Assembly (NCBI GenBank): GCA_001692895.1 | Contig: KV748176.1 | Location: forward strand, 2,418,001-2,482,000 | DNA: 64,000 nt | Source: Cenococcum geophilum 1.58 | Taxonomy: Eukaryota > Ascomycota > Dothideomycetes > Gloniales > Gloniaceae | Reading direction: 5' to 3' | Part shown: piece after piece, positions 11,669 through 22,989 of the stretch | Layout of the letters: each line of letters opens with the position of its first letter | How positions within the stretch are numbered: position 1 is the stretch's first letter | The notes under the pieces: model-generated | Told to the model about the DNA's origin: nothing | The model's database searches: none | The model's input: the letters and a program-made list of their open reading frames with translations, nothing else | Position numbers and translations under genes: made by a program

Positions 11669-12491
11669 GTTAAGGTAGTAATACTAAGCCCCTTAGTAAA
11701 ATATAGGTAATTAGCTACTCTAAATAAAATCTTTATATAAAAATTATATATACCTAATTAGTAGAAGGTATATAAATTAATAAAGTATAACTAGAGTAAA
11801 TTTAAAAGTTTTATAGCCTTTATAAATGGGTGTAAAAAAAGGTTAATATATAGGTAAAAAATACCTAAAATACAGACAAATTTAGAGTTATATTAAGCAT
11901 ATATATAAATTTAATTACAATAAGATATATCTTTTAAAAAAAGTTTTCTATAAAGTTGTTTAATAATTATAAATAGGTATTTATTATAAAGATAATATTT
12001 GCCCTTCGCTAGATAATTTATTTTAAAGGAAAATACCCTTAATTAATATAAGTATACTAAGGTAAAGTATTTTATTAAATATATATAGCCTAAAAGAATA
12101 GTTAAATAGTTAAATATATTATATTTAGGCAATTTAATAATAAAAAATTATATTTAAAACTAATTTTTTTAGTAATAAAGTTTAATTATATTCCTTTAAT
12201 AGCTATATAAGCCATTATATAGTTAAGTTTTTAATAAAATATAAAATATACAATATATAGATTCTTTTTTGCTACTTCATTTAATACAATAACCCTTAAA
12301 TCTATTTTAAATCTCCTCTATTAAGTTAAAATATTTTAAGTAAATTATAAAGTATATATATCTTAATAATATAGCTCTAATTCAGAAGTACTATTTTACT
12401 AAGTATTACTATAAGACCTAAAAAAAGGCTTTATAATAAAAATAACTAATTTTAGGCAGTATATCTTTAGTATTTATTTATAAAGTCTACA
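11669..12491. other. AT-rich decayed DNA, nothing recognised
   Basis: Extremely AT-rich with stops in every frame. No repeat ends or protein motif could be identified. Confidence 0.5.
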
Positions 12492-12496
12492 TAAAG

Positions 12497-12740
12497 TGTC
12501 ACGGGACTCACACGTTCTCACGTCTCTGCGCGTTTTGACGTTCTTAACCCGTGCTCACGTTCGTCCCAAGACACCTACGCACGTTCCCCTACAACCCCTA
12601 TTTATACCCATACCTAACCTATTCTGTTTCTGCATCTAAATATCTTTATATCAACCACGCATAGTTACGCGTACGTAGCCTTCTTCAATTACTACCCTGT
12701 TTAGTATATTATATTCCAGCTCGTGCCCACTTCCATAACA
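12497..12740 (+). mobile_element. Solo LTR
   Basis: A 244-bp GC-richer segment starting TGTCACGGGA and ending CATAACA, flanked by a perfect 5-bp target duplication TAAAG (12492-12496 and 12741-12745). It contains a TATA-like ATTTATACCC. No internal retroelement sequence or second copy adjoins it, as expected after LTR-LTR recombination. Confidence 0.8.
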
Positions 12741-12745
12741 TAAAG

Positions 12746-13720
12746 GCTCTAAATATTTTTAGATAAAAAATAGGGCTTTAATAAAGGGGCTAAGCTTTAA
12801 AAAAGCTAATAGTAATTAATTTAATAATATAATGACCCTAAAGAAGCCTTATAATATATATTATATAGCTTAAGGCCTTTTAATAAGTATATAATTAATT
12901 AAGAGACTTGGTTACTTTTATAAAAAATAAGTTAATAACTTTAGAGAGTTATTCTAAAGGCTATATATATAGGCGCCTAAATATATAACTTATAATTATA
13001 ACTTAAAGACCTTAAAAGTCCAAAATTATATAAATGGATAATAGTAGATCTAAATATAATACTAAAATATATAGATATAATAAACAAAGCTATAGTAAAG
13101 GTAGAGGGGGAAAAGGCCAAAATAAGGGTAAAGGGGCCAAAATTAAAGCTTTAAAATACGCTAGATAGAAAGCCCGAAGCCGATATACTAAATAGCATAT
13201 AAGGGCAAATAATTAATTAAATTTTGTTAAGTGTAAATAGCTTCTAAAGTAGTGTGGCCGATTTGGTAGAGTAACTAAGTTTAGGAGGTAACCGAGTTCT
13301 AGGAGTCTAAGCTTAGTGCTATAATATAGGAATAAGGATAACTTTATTAAAGTATAGAGCCGGCTAAACTAATAGATATTATTTTATTTTAGAGGGAGCT
13401 AAATATAATACTATAATGGTAAGTATAGATATAGATAAATAGTAGTAAAAGTAATGGTAGTAGTAGGAGAGTAAGCGGGCGTCCTAGATTCTGTAGCTAA
13501 TATATTACTTACTTACTAAACCTAAGGACACTTAGGGCTTTAACTTTAAGGAGTAGTTTAATATAATTAAGAAAGAAGAGATTGGCTCTAAGAAAGAGCC
13601 TAAGCTTAGTAATAGAGTGGTAGTTATTAAGGACAATAAGACTATAGAGGAGAGTAATAAGGAAACTAAGCAAATCTAACGATCTTTTTTAGTAAGTTTA
13701 AACGCCTCCTACCCCCTAAA
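12746..13720. other. Decayed repeat DNA between solo LTR and right inverted repeat
   Basis: No intact gene. A plus-strand stretch at 13030-13215 reads as a basic, Gly/Lys-rich tail (with KARSRYTK) and another at 13500-13680 is Lys/Glu-rich; either could be transposase fragments but no catalytic motif is visible. 13248-13330 resembles the reverse complement of 7046-7095. Confidence 0.35.
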
Positions 13721-13868
13721 TATAACACTACAGTCGTGCTAAGACTTACTATAAATAGTATATATCTACACTGGAGCTCCATAGCGCTCCTAGAGCCAAA
13801 TTGTCTTTTTAGTAGATGGAGTGGATTTGACCTTAGATCTACGCCACTCTAGTCTAAATAGATCACTG
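13721..13868 (-). repeat. hAT-like terminal inverted repeat, right copy
   Basis: The reverse complement starts CAGTGATC and follows the left copy (361-505) through several conserved blocks. See the left copy for the hAT argument; no target duplication was found. Confidence 0.6.
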
Positions 13869-14010
13869 CTCTATATATAATCAAGAATAGGGGTAATAGG
13901 AAATGTAAGTCAAAACGGGAATATAGTAGTCTTGGCTGTAACTTAGGGTGCTTTAAGCCTGTAACTAATAGTAGGCTTATATAACCTACGATTTAAGCTA
14001 CCTTAGGATC

Positions 14011-14247
14011 TGTCGACCTGAATCGGAGTTCCTTACTACTATTGTATTACTGTCTGACGACCTAGATCGTCTATATAAACTATGTCTTATCGAATATCTT
14101 ATCAAACGTCTCATTACCTGTTTCCATTAACTATGACCTACTAAATAACGTCGTCGTCATTCTATTTGTTACATATCTAATATATATAGAGAGCTTTTAG
14201 AGCCCTCTTTAATAGACAGAGTCCTCATCCTTATTCTATATTTAATA
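14011..14247 (+). repeat. Copia-2 5' LTR
   Basis: 237 bp starting TGTCGACC; it matches 16533-16769 nearly throughout, with mostly C/T and G/A differences. Confidence 0.9.
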
Positions 14248-14449
14248 GTTATAAGCCCAGGTTGCTTGCCGTATTGCCCCTACTAATTTGATTGATTATA
14301 TCCCTTATTAAGTCGTTGTTTATTATTAAATCCTTTATTCGTCTTTGCAAGCACCTTTAATATAACTTCTTAACCGTTTACCTAAGCTATTACCACGACG
14401 GTGATATTATTAAGCTAAGCTGATTAGGACGAATGGATTAACCTTATTA

Positions 14450-16480
14450 GGCTTTAAGCCAGAATAGAAGACGTATAGGAATACGTTGACCCCTCTACTA
14501 AGTAGGATAAATTGCCTTAACTGCTTAAACCAGTCTTTCCTAAGCCTTTAAATGTGAAGTCAGGAACAACGTTATATGCGGCCCTTTTTAAGGACGAGAA
14601 GGACGAGCTTTAAATTCTCCGCGAAAGGTATAGATTAGTAGAGAAGGAATATAAGAAGTAGAAGGCGGCTTTAACCTATCTACGAAGCTATATTACCGGT
14701 GTAGTGGCCAGAAATATTAACACCTATATACTGGGTATTAACTTAGTATATAATACCCTGGTGGCTTTTAAGGGGAGAGTTACCCCTACGGATAGTGTAC
14801 GTTAGCTCTACCTATATACGTAGTACGCTACGGTTAAGAAGGGCCTAAAGAACTAGAACGTTAAGGTCTAGCTACAGAACTAAGAGAAGACGTACACCGA
14901 TTATAAAAAGATTGACCTGCTAGACGTAAAAGGCGATTAAGCGATTAGAGACTTTTTAATGGCCGTAGAGCTAGTATTACTAAATTAGGCTTTAACGTGG
15001 AGGGTCGAATTTAACAAATACGACTAGGCTAGTGACGACATAATATCTATAGATCGACTAGTCGAAATATACCGTAACTATTAACGACTAAAAACTACTT
15101 AGGATAGTAGAGATCAGCTTAGTGCTAATACAGTAAACTTTAAGGGTAAGTTAATTAACGGAGCTCCAAAGGGCGAAGCTTCTACTACCCCTACCTTAAC
15201 GGCACAGAAGAAAGATACCCCAACGTGCTACTATAGAGAGGTTTATTAGTTCTAAGATTGTCCTTATATTAATAAACTAGCTTAGCTAAAGGATTAGAAA
15301 CCAGATAAAGCCACAGCTAAGAAGGTTAAGGAAAGGATTGCTAGCACCCTAAATTGGATTAAGTTAAAAATAGAGAAGCTAAGGCAGTAGGCTTTAGAAA
15401 AGGAAGTTAAAAAGGAAGTTAAAAAGGGACTAGATAGTATATTTGCTGTATAGTAAGTAGATACCCAAAATGCGGGTACTAACTACCCACTGCGTAACAG
15501 CGTGATTCTTAATAATGCAACTAGTATATACGTTATTAACGATTGATTAAGGTTCGTTAGCGAGCTCTAACTAGGTAATGGCTTTGTATATACCAGAACG
15601 GGTATAGACCCGATTAAGGGTATAGGGACGGCAGTAGTTACGATCTAGACGCCATTAGGTCCCAGGGAGATTTTACTAGCTAAGGCAGCGTACATACCGG
15701 ATTTCCATACGAATTTGGCCTGCTTAAAGAAGTTCAATAATAAGGACGTATGGTGGGACAATAGAAGGAACCTACTGTATAAAGACAATAAGATATTTGC
15801 CTATTGCGAGCGCCATTGCGATCAATCGACGCTTAAGTATAACGAACTACGACCGAAGACCTTAAGCAAGGCCTTATTTAACCATATTCCTAATCAGGAA
15901 GGACTTTAGGAAGAGCTTAACGAGACGTTAGACGAACTTAACGAGATTATAGATAAAATTCGAGAGGATATTAGTGGAAGTCGACAGGTGGATTTTAATG
16001 GAAATTAAGATTAAGCGACCGATTGAGAGGAGCTTAGCCGTTAAGACGATGACGTTATTAGCCCACAAGCCTCAAAAGACAACTTCTTACCAGAGCTTCT
16101 TACCCTAGATTCTACCCTAGATCTTACCCCAGAACAGACCCCAGAGCCTCCTACCCCAGACGAGACCCCAGCAGGACCTTCCGAGCCGTTGATACGAAGA
16201 ACGGCGCGTCTAGAAGCAGTTCCTGAAGAACAGACGCGTGAGACCTACCGCGTCTATGTTGACGATATTGTGGCGATTTGCCGCAGAGAGAACGTACTAA
16301 AGCTTTAACTATTTAAGGATAAGCTAATTAAGAAGTACCAGATTACTAGACCTTAAAAGAAGCTTTGGCTTAACTAGAATTCCTATATTAATAAGATCGA
16401 TTGGCGCTTTACAGACTGTTTGGCTTATTTGCATTATCTCCTTACTTATTAGTTTAATACCATGGATATTTCCTATTTGG
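14450..16480 (+). pseudogene. Copia-2 gag-pol remnant
   Basis: Gag is largely retained. After the open piece 15715-15909 (protease C-terminus and pre-integrase) the frame runs into an acidic/Pro linker and straight into the RT active site, so two deletions removed the integrase core and the first half of RT, and the region after the RT box is cut short. TAG and TAA replace Trp and Gln in several places. Not functional. Confidence 0.75.
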
Positions 16481-16532
16481 GTATATTGATATATTTAGCT
16501 GATCACCGACTGGTCGATTAGCTGGGGGGGTG

Positions 16533-16769
16533 TGTCGACCTGAATTGGAGTTCCTTACCACTATTGTACTACTGTCTAACGACCTAGATCGTCTATACGA
16601 ACTATGTCTCATTGAATGTCTCATCAAACGTCCCACCACCTGTTTCCATTAACTATGACCTACTGAATGACGTCGTCGTCATTCTATTTGTCACATATCT
16701 GATGTATATAGAGAGCTTCTAGAGCCCTCTTTAATAGACAGAGTCCTTATCCTTATTCTACGTTCAACA
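16533..16769 (+). repeat. Copia-2 3' LTR
   Basis: 237 bp, TGTCGACC...TTCAACA, followed by target duplication GGATC at 16770-16774. Confidence 0.9.
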
Positions 16770-17058
16770 GGATCGAACACGCTAAGGCTTAGGTGTATCA
16801 TCTATACGGGACGTTCTAACTGTGTAATTAGGCTAGTTTTGGTGGATTAATCTGTATTATACTCCCCTTGATTCTTTAGTATTTTAGAAACAGATGAATT
16901 CAATCACTTTGTTCAATCAATCAATTCACTTCCTTTGAAGCTATTATTAGCAACGCCCTGACCTCCCGAAGCTCAACAGGAAATTAGGATCCGCAGCAAG
17001 CGCCGCCATCTGACAACTTGAACGGACTATGGATTAATCAATCAAACCCGCATTATAT

Positions 17059-18817
17059 TCAAGCCTGCCCCCCGAGTTCTTTAATAACTTGGCCGATCAT
17101 GGCATGCTTGGCATTAACCCTTGGTCCTTTGAACCACTTGCGGGCGTCAATGGCAAACCAGAGTAAAGCAAATAGCATGGGAGCCCCGTACACAAGACAG
17201 GTCCAGTTCATATTGGAAGAGCTAATAATTCAGTCAATAACTTTTCTGCTTATGATAGGGCTTTGAAGGACTTACTTGAGGTCACTTCCTATCGTGCTAG
17301 GTAAACACAATACCGGAACCATTAGAACGACGAATGCAACAGCGGCCGCTCCGATCGGCTTGCCAAACTTTCCAAGATGCCAAGGTCCCCTTCGAAACCT
17401 ATTGCCGACAAAGAAGACCCTCAAAGAGATGGGGATCGTGAATGCAATAAAGCAAGCAATGGCGCCGACAGAGAAGATGGCTAGGATAGCCACCTCCCCA
17501 GCAAATATAAGGAGGCAAAGCAGGATGCCAACGGTACAGTTGAACCATACCGCATTGACCGGTGTCTTGGTGTGGCTGTTCACTTTCCGCCAGTATTTTG
17601 ACATGGGGAAGCAACCGTCACGGGCGTAGGCATAGGTGACTCGAGAAGCTGCAACCATGCAACCTTGACCCATGGAGAAGCCAGCTATTATAGTCAATGC
17701 GAGAGTGGCAAGCGCAGTCTTCATCGGCAGAACCTGGAGCAAGTAGGTCGCCCACGGTTGGCCAAGGTCAGAGTTGAGGACTGCCCCAATGTCGACGACT
17801 GTGTACGCAACAACAATCTGCAAGACCCAACCAAATATGCCACCAATTGCAGACGTCAAAACAATGGCGCGCGGAGAGGCGACGTCAGCAATGGCGCATT
17901 CCTCGCTCAGATGAAAAGGCGCATCAAAGCCTGACATTGCCCACATAACGCTGATGAAACTCATTAATATGGCGATACCATTGGGGAAATCTGTACCATT
18001 GTCGATGTTGCTCCATACTCGATAAGTTGGTGTGAACTTAGGATCCGTTACAGTAGCTACAGGTATGAGAATGATGACAATGATTACTGCTACCATGTTG
18101 AAGCTAGACCCCAAAGAATTGAAGACAGCGATCCACTTGGTTGGCATGCTGCTAATGCAACTTTGGATGATCATGAGGAAAGTGGTGAGGAGGAACAACT
18201 CGTAGTTCGTTGGTACGTAATCCGAGTCGGTTATCGACCGAGCAGCAAGAATCATTGCCGCCACTGAATAGTTGACCGATGGTGCACCTGTGACTTGTCC
18301 AATCCAACTGGACCAGCCAGTCGCCCAAGATGCAATAGGGCCCCAGCCTGGGGGTGCAAGAACAGCCGACGCATAATAGAGACCACCGCTGCATAAAGGA
18401 ACGTCAGAATATGCCATACGATGGACTGTGAATGCAATTCTGACCTTGTTGGCATTGATGAACAGAGTTCAGCCAAGCTCAGGGCGACACATTGGATAAA
18501 GGCCATGGCAATTATCCATCCCCAGACCATCCCTGGAAAGGAGATTGATATCAGCCCAATATTCTGTAACACCCGTCCACGATATTATTTGAAGAAAAAA
18601 GAAAAGAAAAAAAGAGTAACACACCCGCAGTTCCAGCGTAACCCATGCCATAGAATAACGTCGATGCGAAACTCGGAAGCAACCCCAACACGGCGAAGCT
18701 GACACAGAAGGAGGTCCAAAGACTGAATTCTCGTTTGAACTCTTGCTTGTAACCTAAAGACAAGAGGACCTTCTCGTCATGGTCGACCGGCAACTCGTCT
18801 TCAATGGGCTGTAGCAT
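17059..18817 (-). CDS. GABA/amino-acid permease (APC superfamily), four exons
   Basis: A plasma-membrane amino-acid transporter of the fungal GABA/choline permease group. Exons on the minus strand: 18817-18625, 18532-18445, 18388-17276 and 17221-17059, with GT...AG introns of 92, 56 and 54 nt; phases agree and give 518 residues, the usual family length. The N-terminus (MLQPIEDELPVDHDE) is followed by EFSLWTSFCVSFAVLGLLPS, then AELCSSMPTSGGLYYASAVL, a family hallmark completed only by splicing intron 2, FDAPFHLSEEC in the middle and a tail WFKGPRVNAKH. About 12 hydrophobic segments are visible. Substrate is not settled: GABA is the common annotation, choline or other amino acids are possible. 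The Met at 18417 lies inside intron 2 and is not a start. Confidence 0.9.
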
Positions 18818-18983
18818 GGTTGTTGCTATTGTGGATCATATGAACTCGGCTTGTTGACACTCGGTTTTCGCAACTCGTGGTCGGCTGATGAGATGCTAAT
18901 TCTCCCTTTCAACGCATGGAATAATGGCTATTTGAAGGCTTGTTGTTAGTACTGAGTACCCCGTAATGAATGTGAAGAGCACG

Positions 18984-18989
18984 CGATAA
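18984..18989 (+). promoter_or_regulatory. Candidate GATA-factor site upstream of permease
   Basis: CGATAA fits HGATAR, the binding site of nitrogen GATA factors. It is about 170 bp upstream of the permease ATG. Nitrogen control of fungal GABA permeases is known; use of this site is inferred. Confidence 0.3.
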
Positions 18990-19387
18990 TAACCCAATAA
19001 CGGACAAGGGGTTGCTGAAGGTTATGGTATATAGCGGATCTAGGGATAGTAGAAATCAGAGTGCCTACTTATTAGTAGCTATCACATACTGAAGAGCCGC
19101 ACGGCCAATCTTCAAGGGGAGAGGGCAGGGGAAGAGATCTGTCGCTTCATCAGCCCTGTCCCTTGTAGGAAATTAGCTCAAGCCACAACATCCAAAGATG
19201 GCGTGACAGAGTTTAAACCTAGCAAGCCTAAGAAATCCCTTTAAGCCAAAGAAGCAATTTCTTACTGTTGCGGGCGACAAGCAAGGGAGTTTCAGCCCTA
19301 CTAGTTCGGGAGGTGGACGCTGGGCCTAGGATTACGAACATAACACCCCAGAGGCTTGTGAGGATCTACTTCGTATTTACATGTATG

Positions 19388-19398
19388 CTATCTATCAA
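19388..19398 (-). promoter_or_regulatory. Two adjacent candidate GATA-factor sites
   Basis: On the minus strand TGATAGATAGC contains two overlapping HGATAR matches, about 570 bp upstream of the permease start. Such sites occur by chance, so this is weak. Confidence 0.25.
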
Positions 19399-20875
19399 TT
19401 GCGGAGAGCATTTTCGTAACCTCGAGGCACGAAGGATTAAATTATGAATTATCCGACCTCGCGTTGCAGCGCAAAAGGATTATGGCGGCAAACTCCGGGT
19501 GAAGTGAGGGCTGGAATTCTAGATCCATCTCAAGCTCCGTCGGGCGCCTCCCAAGACGCCGGAAATGTTATCGGATTGTCGTTCAATGGTTCCTTATGGA
19601 CCACATAGCGAGTGTGTGCACAGACTTTTCACTTTTCCCACTAGCCCGAGCAAAATATTGCTTTTATCCTTATTATTAGTTCATATATTGGATTTGGTGC
19701 GGCCCTGCTACACGACTAGCCGCCTCTCGTCTGAGGCTCGCGGCAGACGGCGCCTTCTCTATTAGAGCCTGAGGGCCAATACAGCAAAATCAATGAAGCC
19801 AGTTCAAGAGTGGCTGTCCGCCAGCCCAGCAGCAGGCTGCTGAGTGTCTGCAGACCGCCATGCCTCTGCGCAATAGTTGCTGTCATCGAACCACTTGTAT
19901 CTCAGCAACACGGAGGCATCCGAATCCATTGGATGTGGGAACTACAGCAATGCGTTGGGTGCCGCGAGGAAGCTGCGAGATTCAGCAGAGTCAAAGCCAC
20001 CAAAGCACTGCCCCCCCATGTTCAGCTACTCCTCAACACGCGCTCCCCCTTGCAAAATGTATTGCAACATCTCTCTTTCGTAGCCCAGTCGTGGAGGGCG
20101 AACTCGAGCTCGACTGTAAAAGCTCTTGGTTTAAGTGGCAGAGAGTGGATTTAGGGGTACCAGGCAAGAAAGAGGCTAAGGACAAAATCTACCTGCTATC
20201 CCCATCTTGGTTTAATCACCCTGGTCGCTCCCGCAAAATTGCACGTGGTGACCAGGATGAGGGGGGTAATCAGATCAAGACCCTGGCCAGGTACTAGTAC
20301 AACTAGAGGCGAGGGGCATTTTCGGAGACACTTCGCCAGATGTGACGGCGAACCGCTCTGGGCGCTGGCACGATGGCAGGCGTTCAAGGTGCTGGAACAA
20401 GCTGTGTTGTGCTGCACTCGGAGCACAGAAGAAAGTGCAGAGCATGCAGCAGCCCGCCGTTACTGGCTGGGGCACTCGGTGAATCCCATAAACGCCCCGG
20501 ATCCTACGTGATTATTAGATTCAATGGTTTTTATGTCTGAGTGTCGATGGGCCTCTGCAGCCGTCAGGCCTCAAAATCTCTCATTTTTGCTTTCTCCTCT
20601 CCATATTGTAGACCCTTGGATACAGCGCACAGTATATAAATTCTTTGCCCTCCAATTTTACTAGAAACAAGTACGCGGCAACCTAGGTCTTTTGAAATTT
20701 TGGTGGTGGTGACTGGCTGCTACGTGTGACCCGATTAAGTCGGGATTCGTTATATCGGATTCTTATTTCAGTCTAGCTCTGGCGCTTTGCTTTGTTTTTT
20801 ATTTTTACGGAGGAGGTAGCTGATCTGTTGAAACCCTAATTACCCTAATTGAGCGACTGCACTTAAGCCATAAGC

Positions 20876-20898
20876 CACACCTGTTAATTCCAGGTGTG
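20876..20898. promoter_or_regulatory. Palindrome upstream of ankyrin gene
   Basis: CACACCTG, a 7-nt loop, CAGGTGTG. The stem is perfect and contains CAGGTG, an E-box type core. It lies about 125 bp upstream of the ATG. Function is unknown. Confidence 0.25.
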
Positions 20899-21022
20899 TT
20901 TGCTTCAAAGCCTCAAATAATCACATGACTTGAATTTCTCAGACGCACGCAAGCTTTCTATCCCTCCGTACCCAGACTTCGTAACATGATTGCACCACTC
21001 TGTTTGATCCTCACGACGAACT

Positions 21023-22793
21023 ATGGATCCGCGATCGATGGCCCCGGCGGCATCATCCCTCGTCTTCTTCTACGCAAACACTGCAAAAGCGATAAAGAAT
21101 GTCACTGAAAAATATAATGCGGCCCCGACGACATCATCCATTAGTGCCGAATGCTCAGCCATCAGCGCGACTTTGATGGACATCCAGTCGCTGCTAAGCC
21201 AACCTCACACCCTCTCATCGCGTGTCATCTCACAGATTCAGCTTGAAGAAGCTTTAAAAAATGCACAGAATGGCTGCAATTTCGCGGTTTCTAGGCTGGA
21301 GGAAGAAGCAGGAAAATGTATGGGAAATCAAACAACCACGGGAGAGAGCCCTCGCACCTGGAGCATGACGTATCTGTGCGACGAAGTACTGATAAAGGTA
21401 CTTCTGCAGCAAATTCAGAGGCAGCTAACGGATATCAACTTGCTGATTGCGGCAGCACAAAGGTAATCGAAACCTCGAGTCTCGTACTTCGCACGCCTGA
21501 AGCATGCTAATAATATTTAGAAACTCTAGTTCGGAAATTCGACAACTTCTCAAGAATGACACCTTTATCGGCGACTTAATCGACATAAGGGATCCAATAG
21601 ATACCCCGACCCCTAGTAAGCCCTGTGGATACAGTCAAGCTCTCTGGGAACAATTCGACCCCGATTCGAAGTCCATTTGTACTCAAAGCTCCACCGATGT
21701 ATCCGGCTTTAGCTTCCGCTCGGGGCAGAGTGAAACCTACAGTCTACTTGACGGTGACGGTGAGGCCGATACGATGGTACCCAAGTCACACTTGGCACCA
21801 CCACAATCTGGCAAGACCAAGAAGGTACCACGTGCGCAAATGGGGTCCATATTCTTCAAACTTTTCAAGTCCAACACCGAGTTGCACCGTGCCGCAAAGA
21901 AAGGAGATGCGAAGAAGATAAAGGCGCTACTAGATTTGGGAGTGGACATAAACTACGAGGGTTCTTCTGGATGCACAGCGCTGCACCTGGCAACCGACTG
22001 CGGTCACGAAGCGGTGGTCCGGGTGCTTCTGGACAATGGGGCGGATCCTAGGGCAAAGTCTAGTGAGGGACGAACTCCGCTGCACAGTGCGGCCCGCACC
22101 GGTCACACGGGAGTGGTCCGGCTGCTATTAGAGAAAGGCGTTGACGTCAAAGCGGAGGATCCTTCTGGCTCTACTGCGCTTCATATAGCAGCCTACAATG
22201 GACAAGAGTCAGTGGTCCAGATTCTGCTAGAGAGATATCCCTTCGTTGAGCTAAGGGGGCCTTCTGGATTTACAGCGCTGCATGTCGCGGCCTTCAACGG
22301 GCAATCGGCAGTAGTCCGGCTGCTGGTCGAGATGGGGGCAGACCTCGAAGCACGGAGTGACACTGGACGGACAGCGCTGCAGCTGGCAGCCGAAAAAGGG
22401 CACGAGGCGGTGGTGCGGCACCTGCTGCAGCATGGGGCCAATATCATGGCGAGGGATAGCATTGGACGAACGGCGCTGCAGGGGGCAGTCTCAAACCAGC
22501 ACGGAGTGGTGGCGCAACTGCTGTTGGATAAGGTGGTGCCAGAGGCTCCCCCGCACTGGCAGCTCCAACGAGGCTCTGGGTCAGGACCAACCTTTGAATT
22601 TGGTGCAGTCGAGCCAGCTTTCAAGATGGCAGAATTGGATGCAACTGAGTCACCCACGTGGTCGCGACAAGTCTCGAAGGCGCCCGTATATGAGTTGCCG
22701 GCAGGTGAATTGAACGCAGGGCTGAGGAAGCCGACGTCAATAACTCGGCGGATGACTCCGCTGACAAATCGGAAAAGGGCAGGGGGAACGTGA
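21023..22793 (+). CDS. Ankyrin-repeat protein, two exons
   Basis: Exons 21023-21462 and 21521-22793, joined by removal of a 58-nt intron with a GCTAAT branch sequence and TTTAG acceptor, give 570 residues. Residues about 1-150 form a helical N-terminal domain (MDPRSMAPAASSLVFFYANT...) resembling the N-terminal modules found ahead of repeats in fungal NLR-like and ankyrin proteins. About 150-260 is a polar linker. From about residue 265 to 490 there are roughly seven ankyrin repeats (such as GCTALHLATDCGHEAVVRVL and GRTPLHSAARTGHTGVVRLL). The tail (about 490-570) is basic and unstructured. No enzymatic domain is present, so it is probably a protein-binding scaffold; partner unknown. Broken ankyrin segments downstream suggest the ancestral gene was longer. 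Confidence 0.85.
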
Positions 22794-22858
22794 AGGTGGA
22801 GCTGGGATCTATCCATGATCTGGGCATGGGAGCAACGTGGAAGACGGCCTGGGGTGTA

Positions 22859-22948
22859 TATCCCTTGCACCGTCCTTAGAACTGTGGTTCGTGCGCACCT
22901 CATTGATTGGTGCGCACGGACCACAGTTTTAAGTCGGTGCAAGGGATA
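22859..22948. mobile_element. 90-bp hairpin MITE
   Basis: Two arms of about 40 bp starting TATCCCTTGCACCG and ending in its complement, about 90% complementary, around a 9-nt loop. The outer TA pairs could be the TA target duplication of Tc1/mariner-type elements. It lies 65 bp after the ankyrin stop, so it may be in that gene's 3' UTR. No coding capacity. Confidence 0.7.
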
Positions 22949-22989
22949 AGAGCGTTCGACATGTCGACTCATTAATGCAATGAATGGAA

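Larger units (their letters stand above)
14011..16769 (+). mobile_element. Copia-2, internally deleted Copia derivative
   Basis: A 2759-bp element with 237-bp LTRs at both ends and a perfect 5-bp target duplication GGATC (14006-14010 and 16770-16774). Plus-strand remnants in order: Gag (about 14450-15450) with a knuckle read as CYYREVY.F.DCPY at about 15218-15262; the protease-to-integrase joint (ACLKKFNNKDVWWDNRRN) at 15715-15900; a Pro/Thr-rich linker (about 16070-16220); and the reverse transcriptase box YVDDIV at 16255-16272 with a short piece behind it. Most of integrase, half of RT and RNase H are gone. A G-rich tract (GCTGGGGGGG) precedes the 3' LTR. Confidence 0.85.
18818..21022. other. 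Intergenic region, no gene recognised
   Basis: About 2.2 kb of normal-composition DNA between divergently read genes. Several short open frames (such as 19860-20297 and 20239-20511) overlap each other on both strands, have no recognisable domain and look accidental. A TATA-like TATATAA lies at 20633-20639 and a perfect 8-bp hairpin CACACCTG/CAGGTGTG at 20876-20898, upstream of the ankyrin gene. Confidence 0.5.

Noticed and set aside
16454-16639. 61-codon frame on the minus strand
   Set aside because: It lies across the Copia-2 3' LTR and is accidental.
18389-18417. Met at 18417 as start of the permease
   Set aside because: The Met lies inside a 56-nt intron; splicing joins SSMPT to SGGLYY and restores the family motif.
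19565-20511. Possible genes in the permease-ankyrin interval
   Set aside because: Several short overlapping frames on both strands, no domain, no clear splice structure.
20821-20850. Telomere-like ACCCTAATTACCCTAATT
   Set aside because: Only two degenerate units and not in frame with TTAGGG arrays; chance or a minor interstitial trace.
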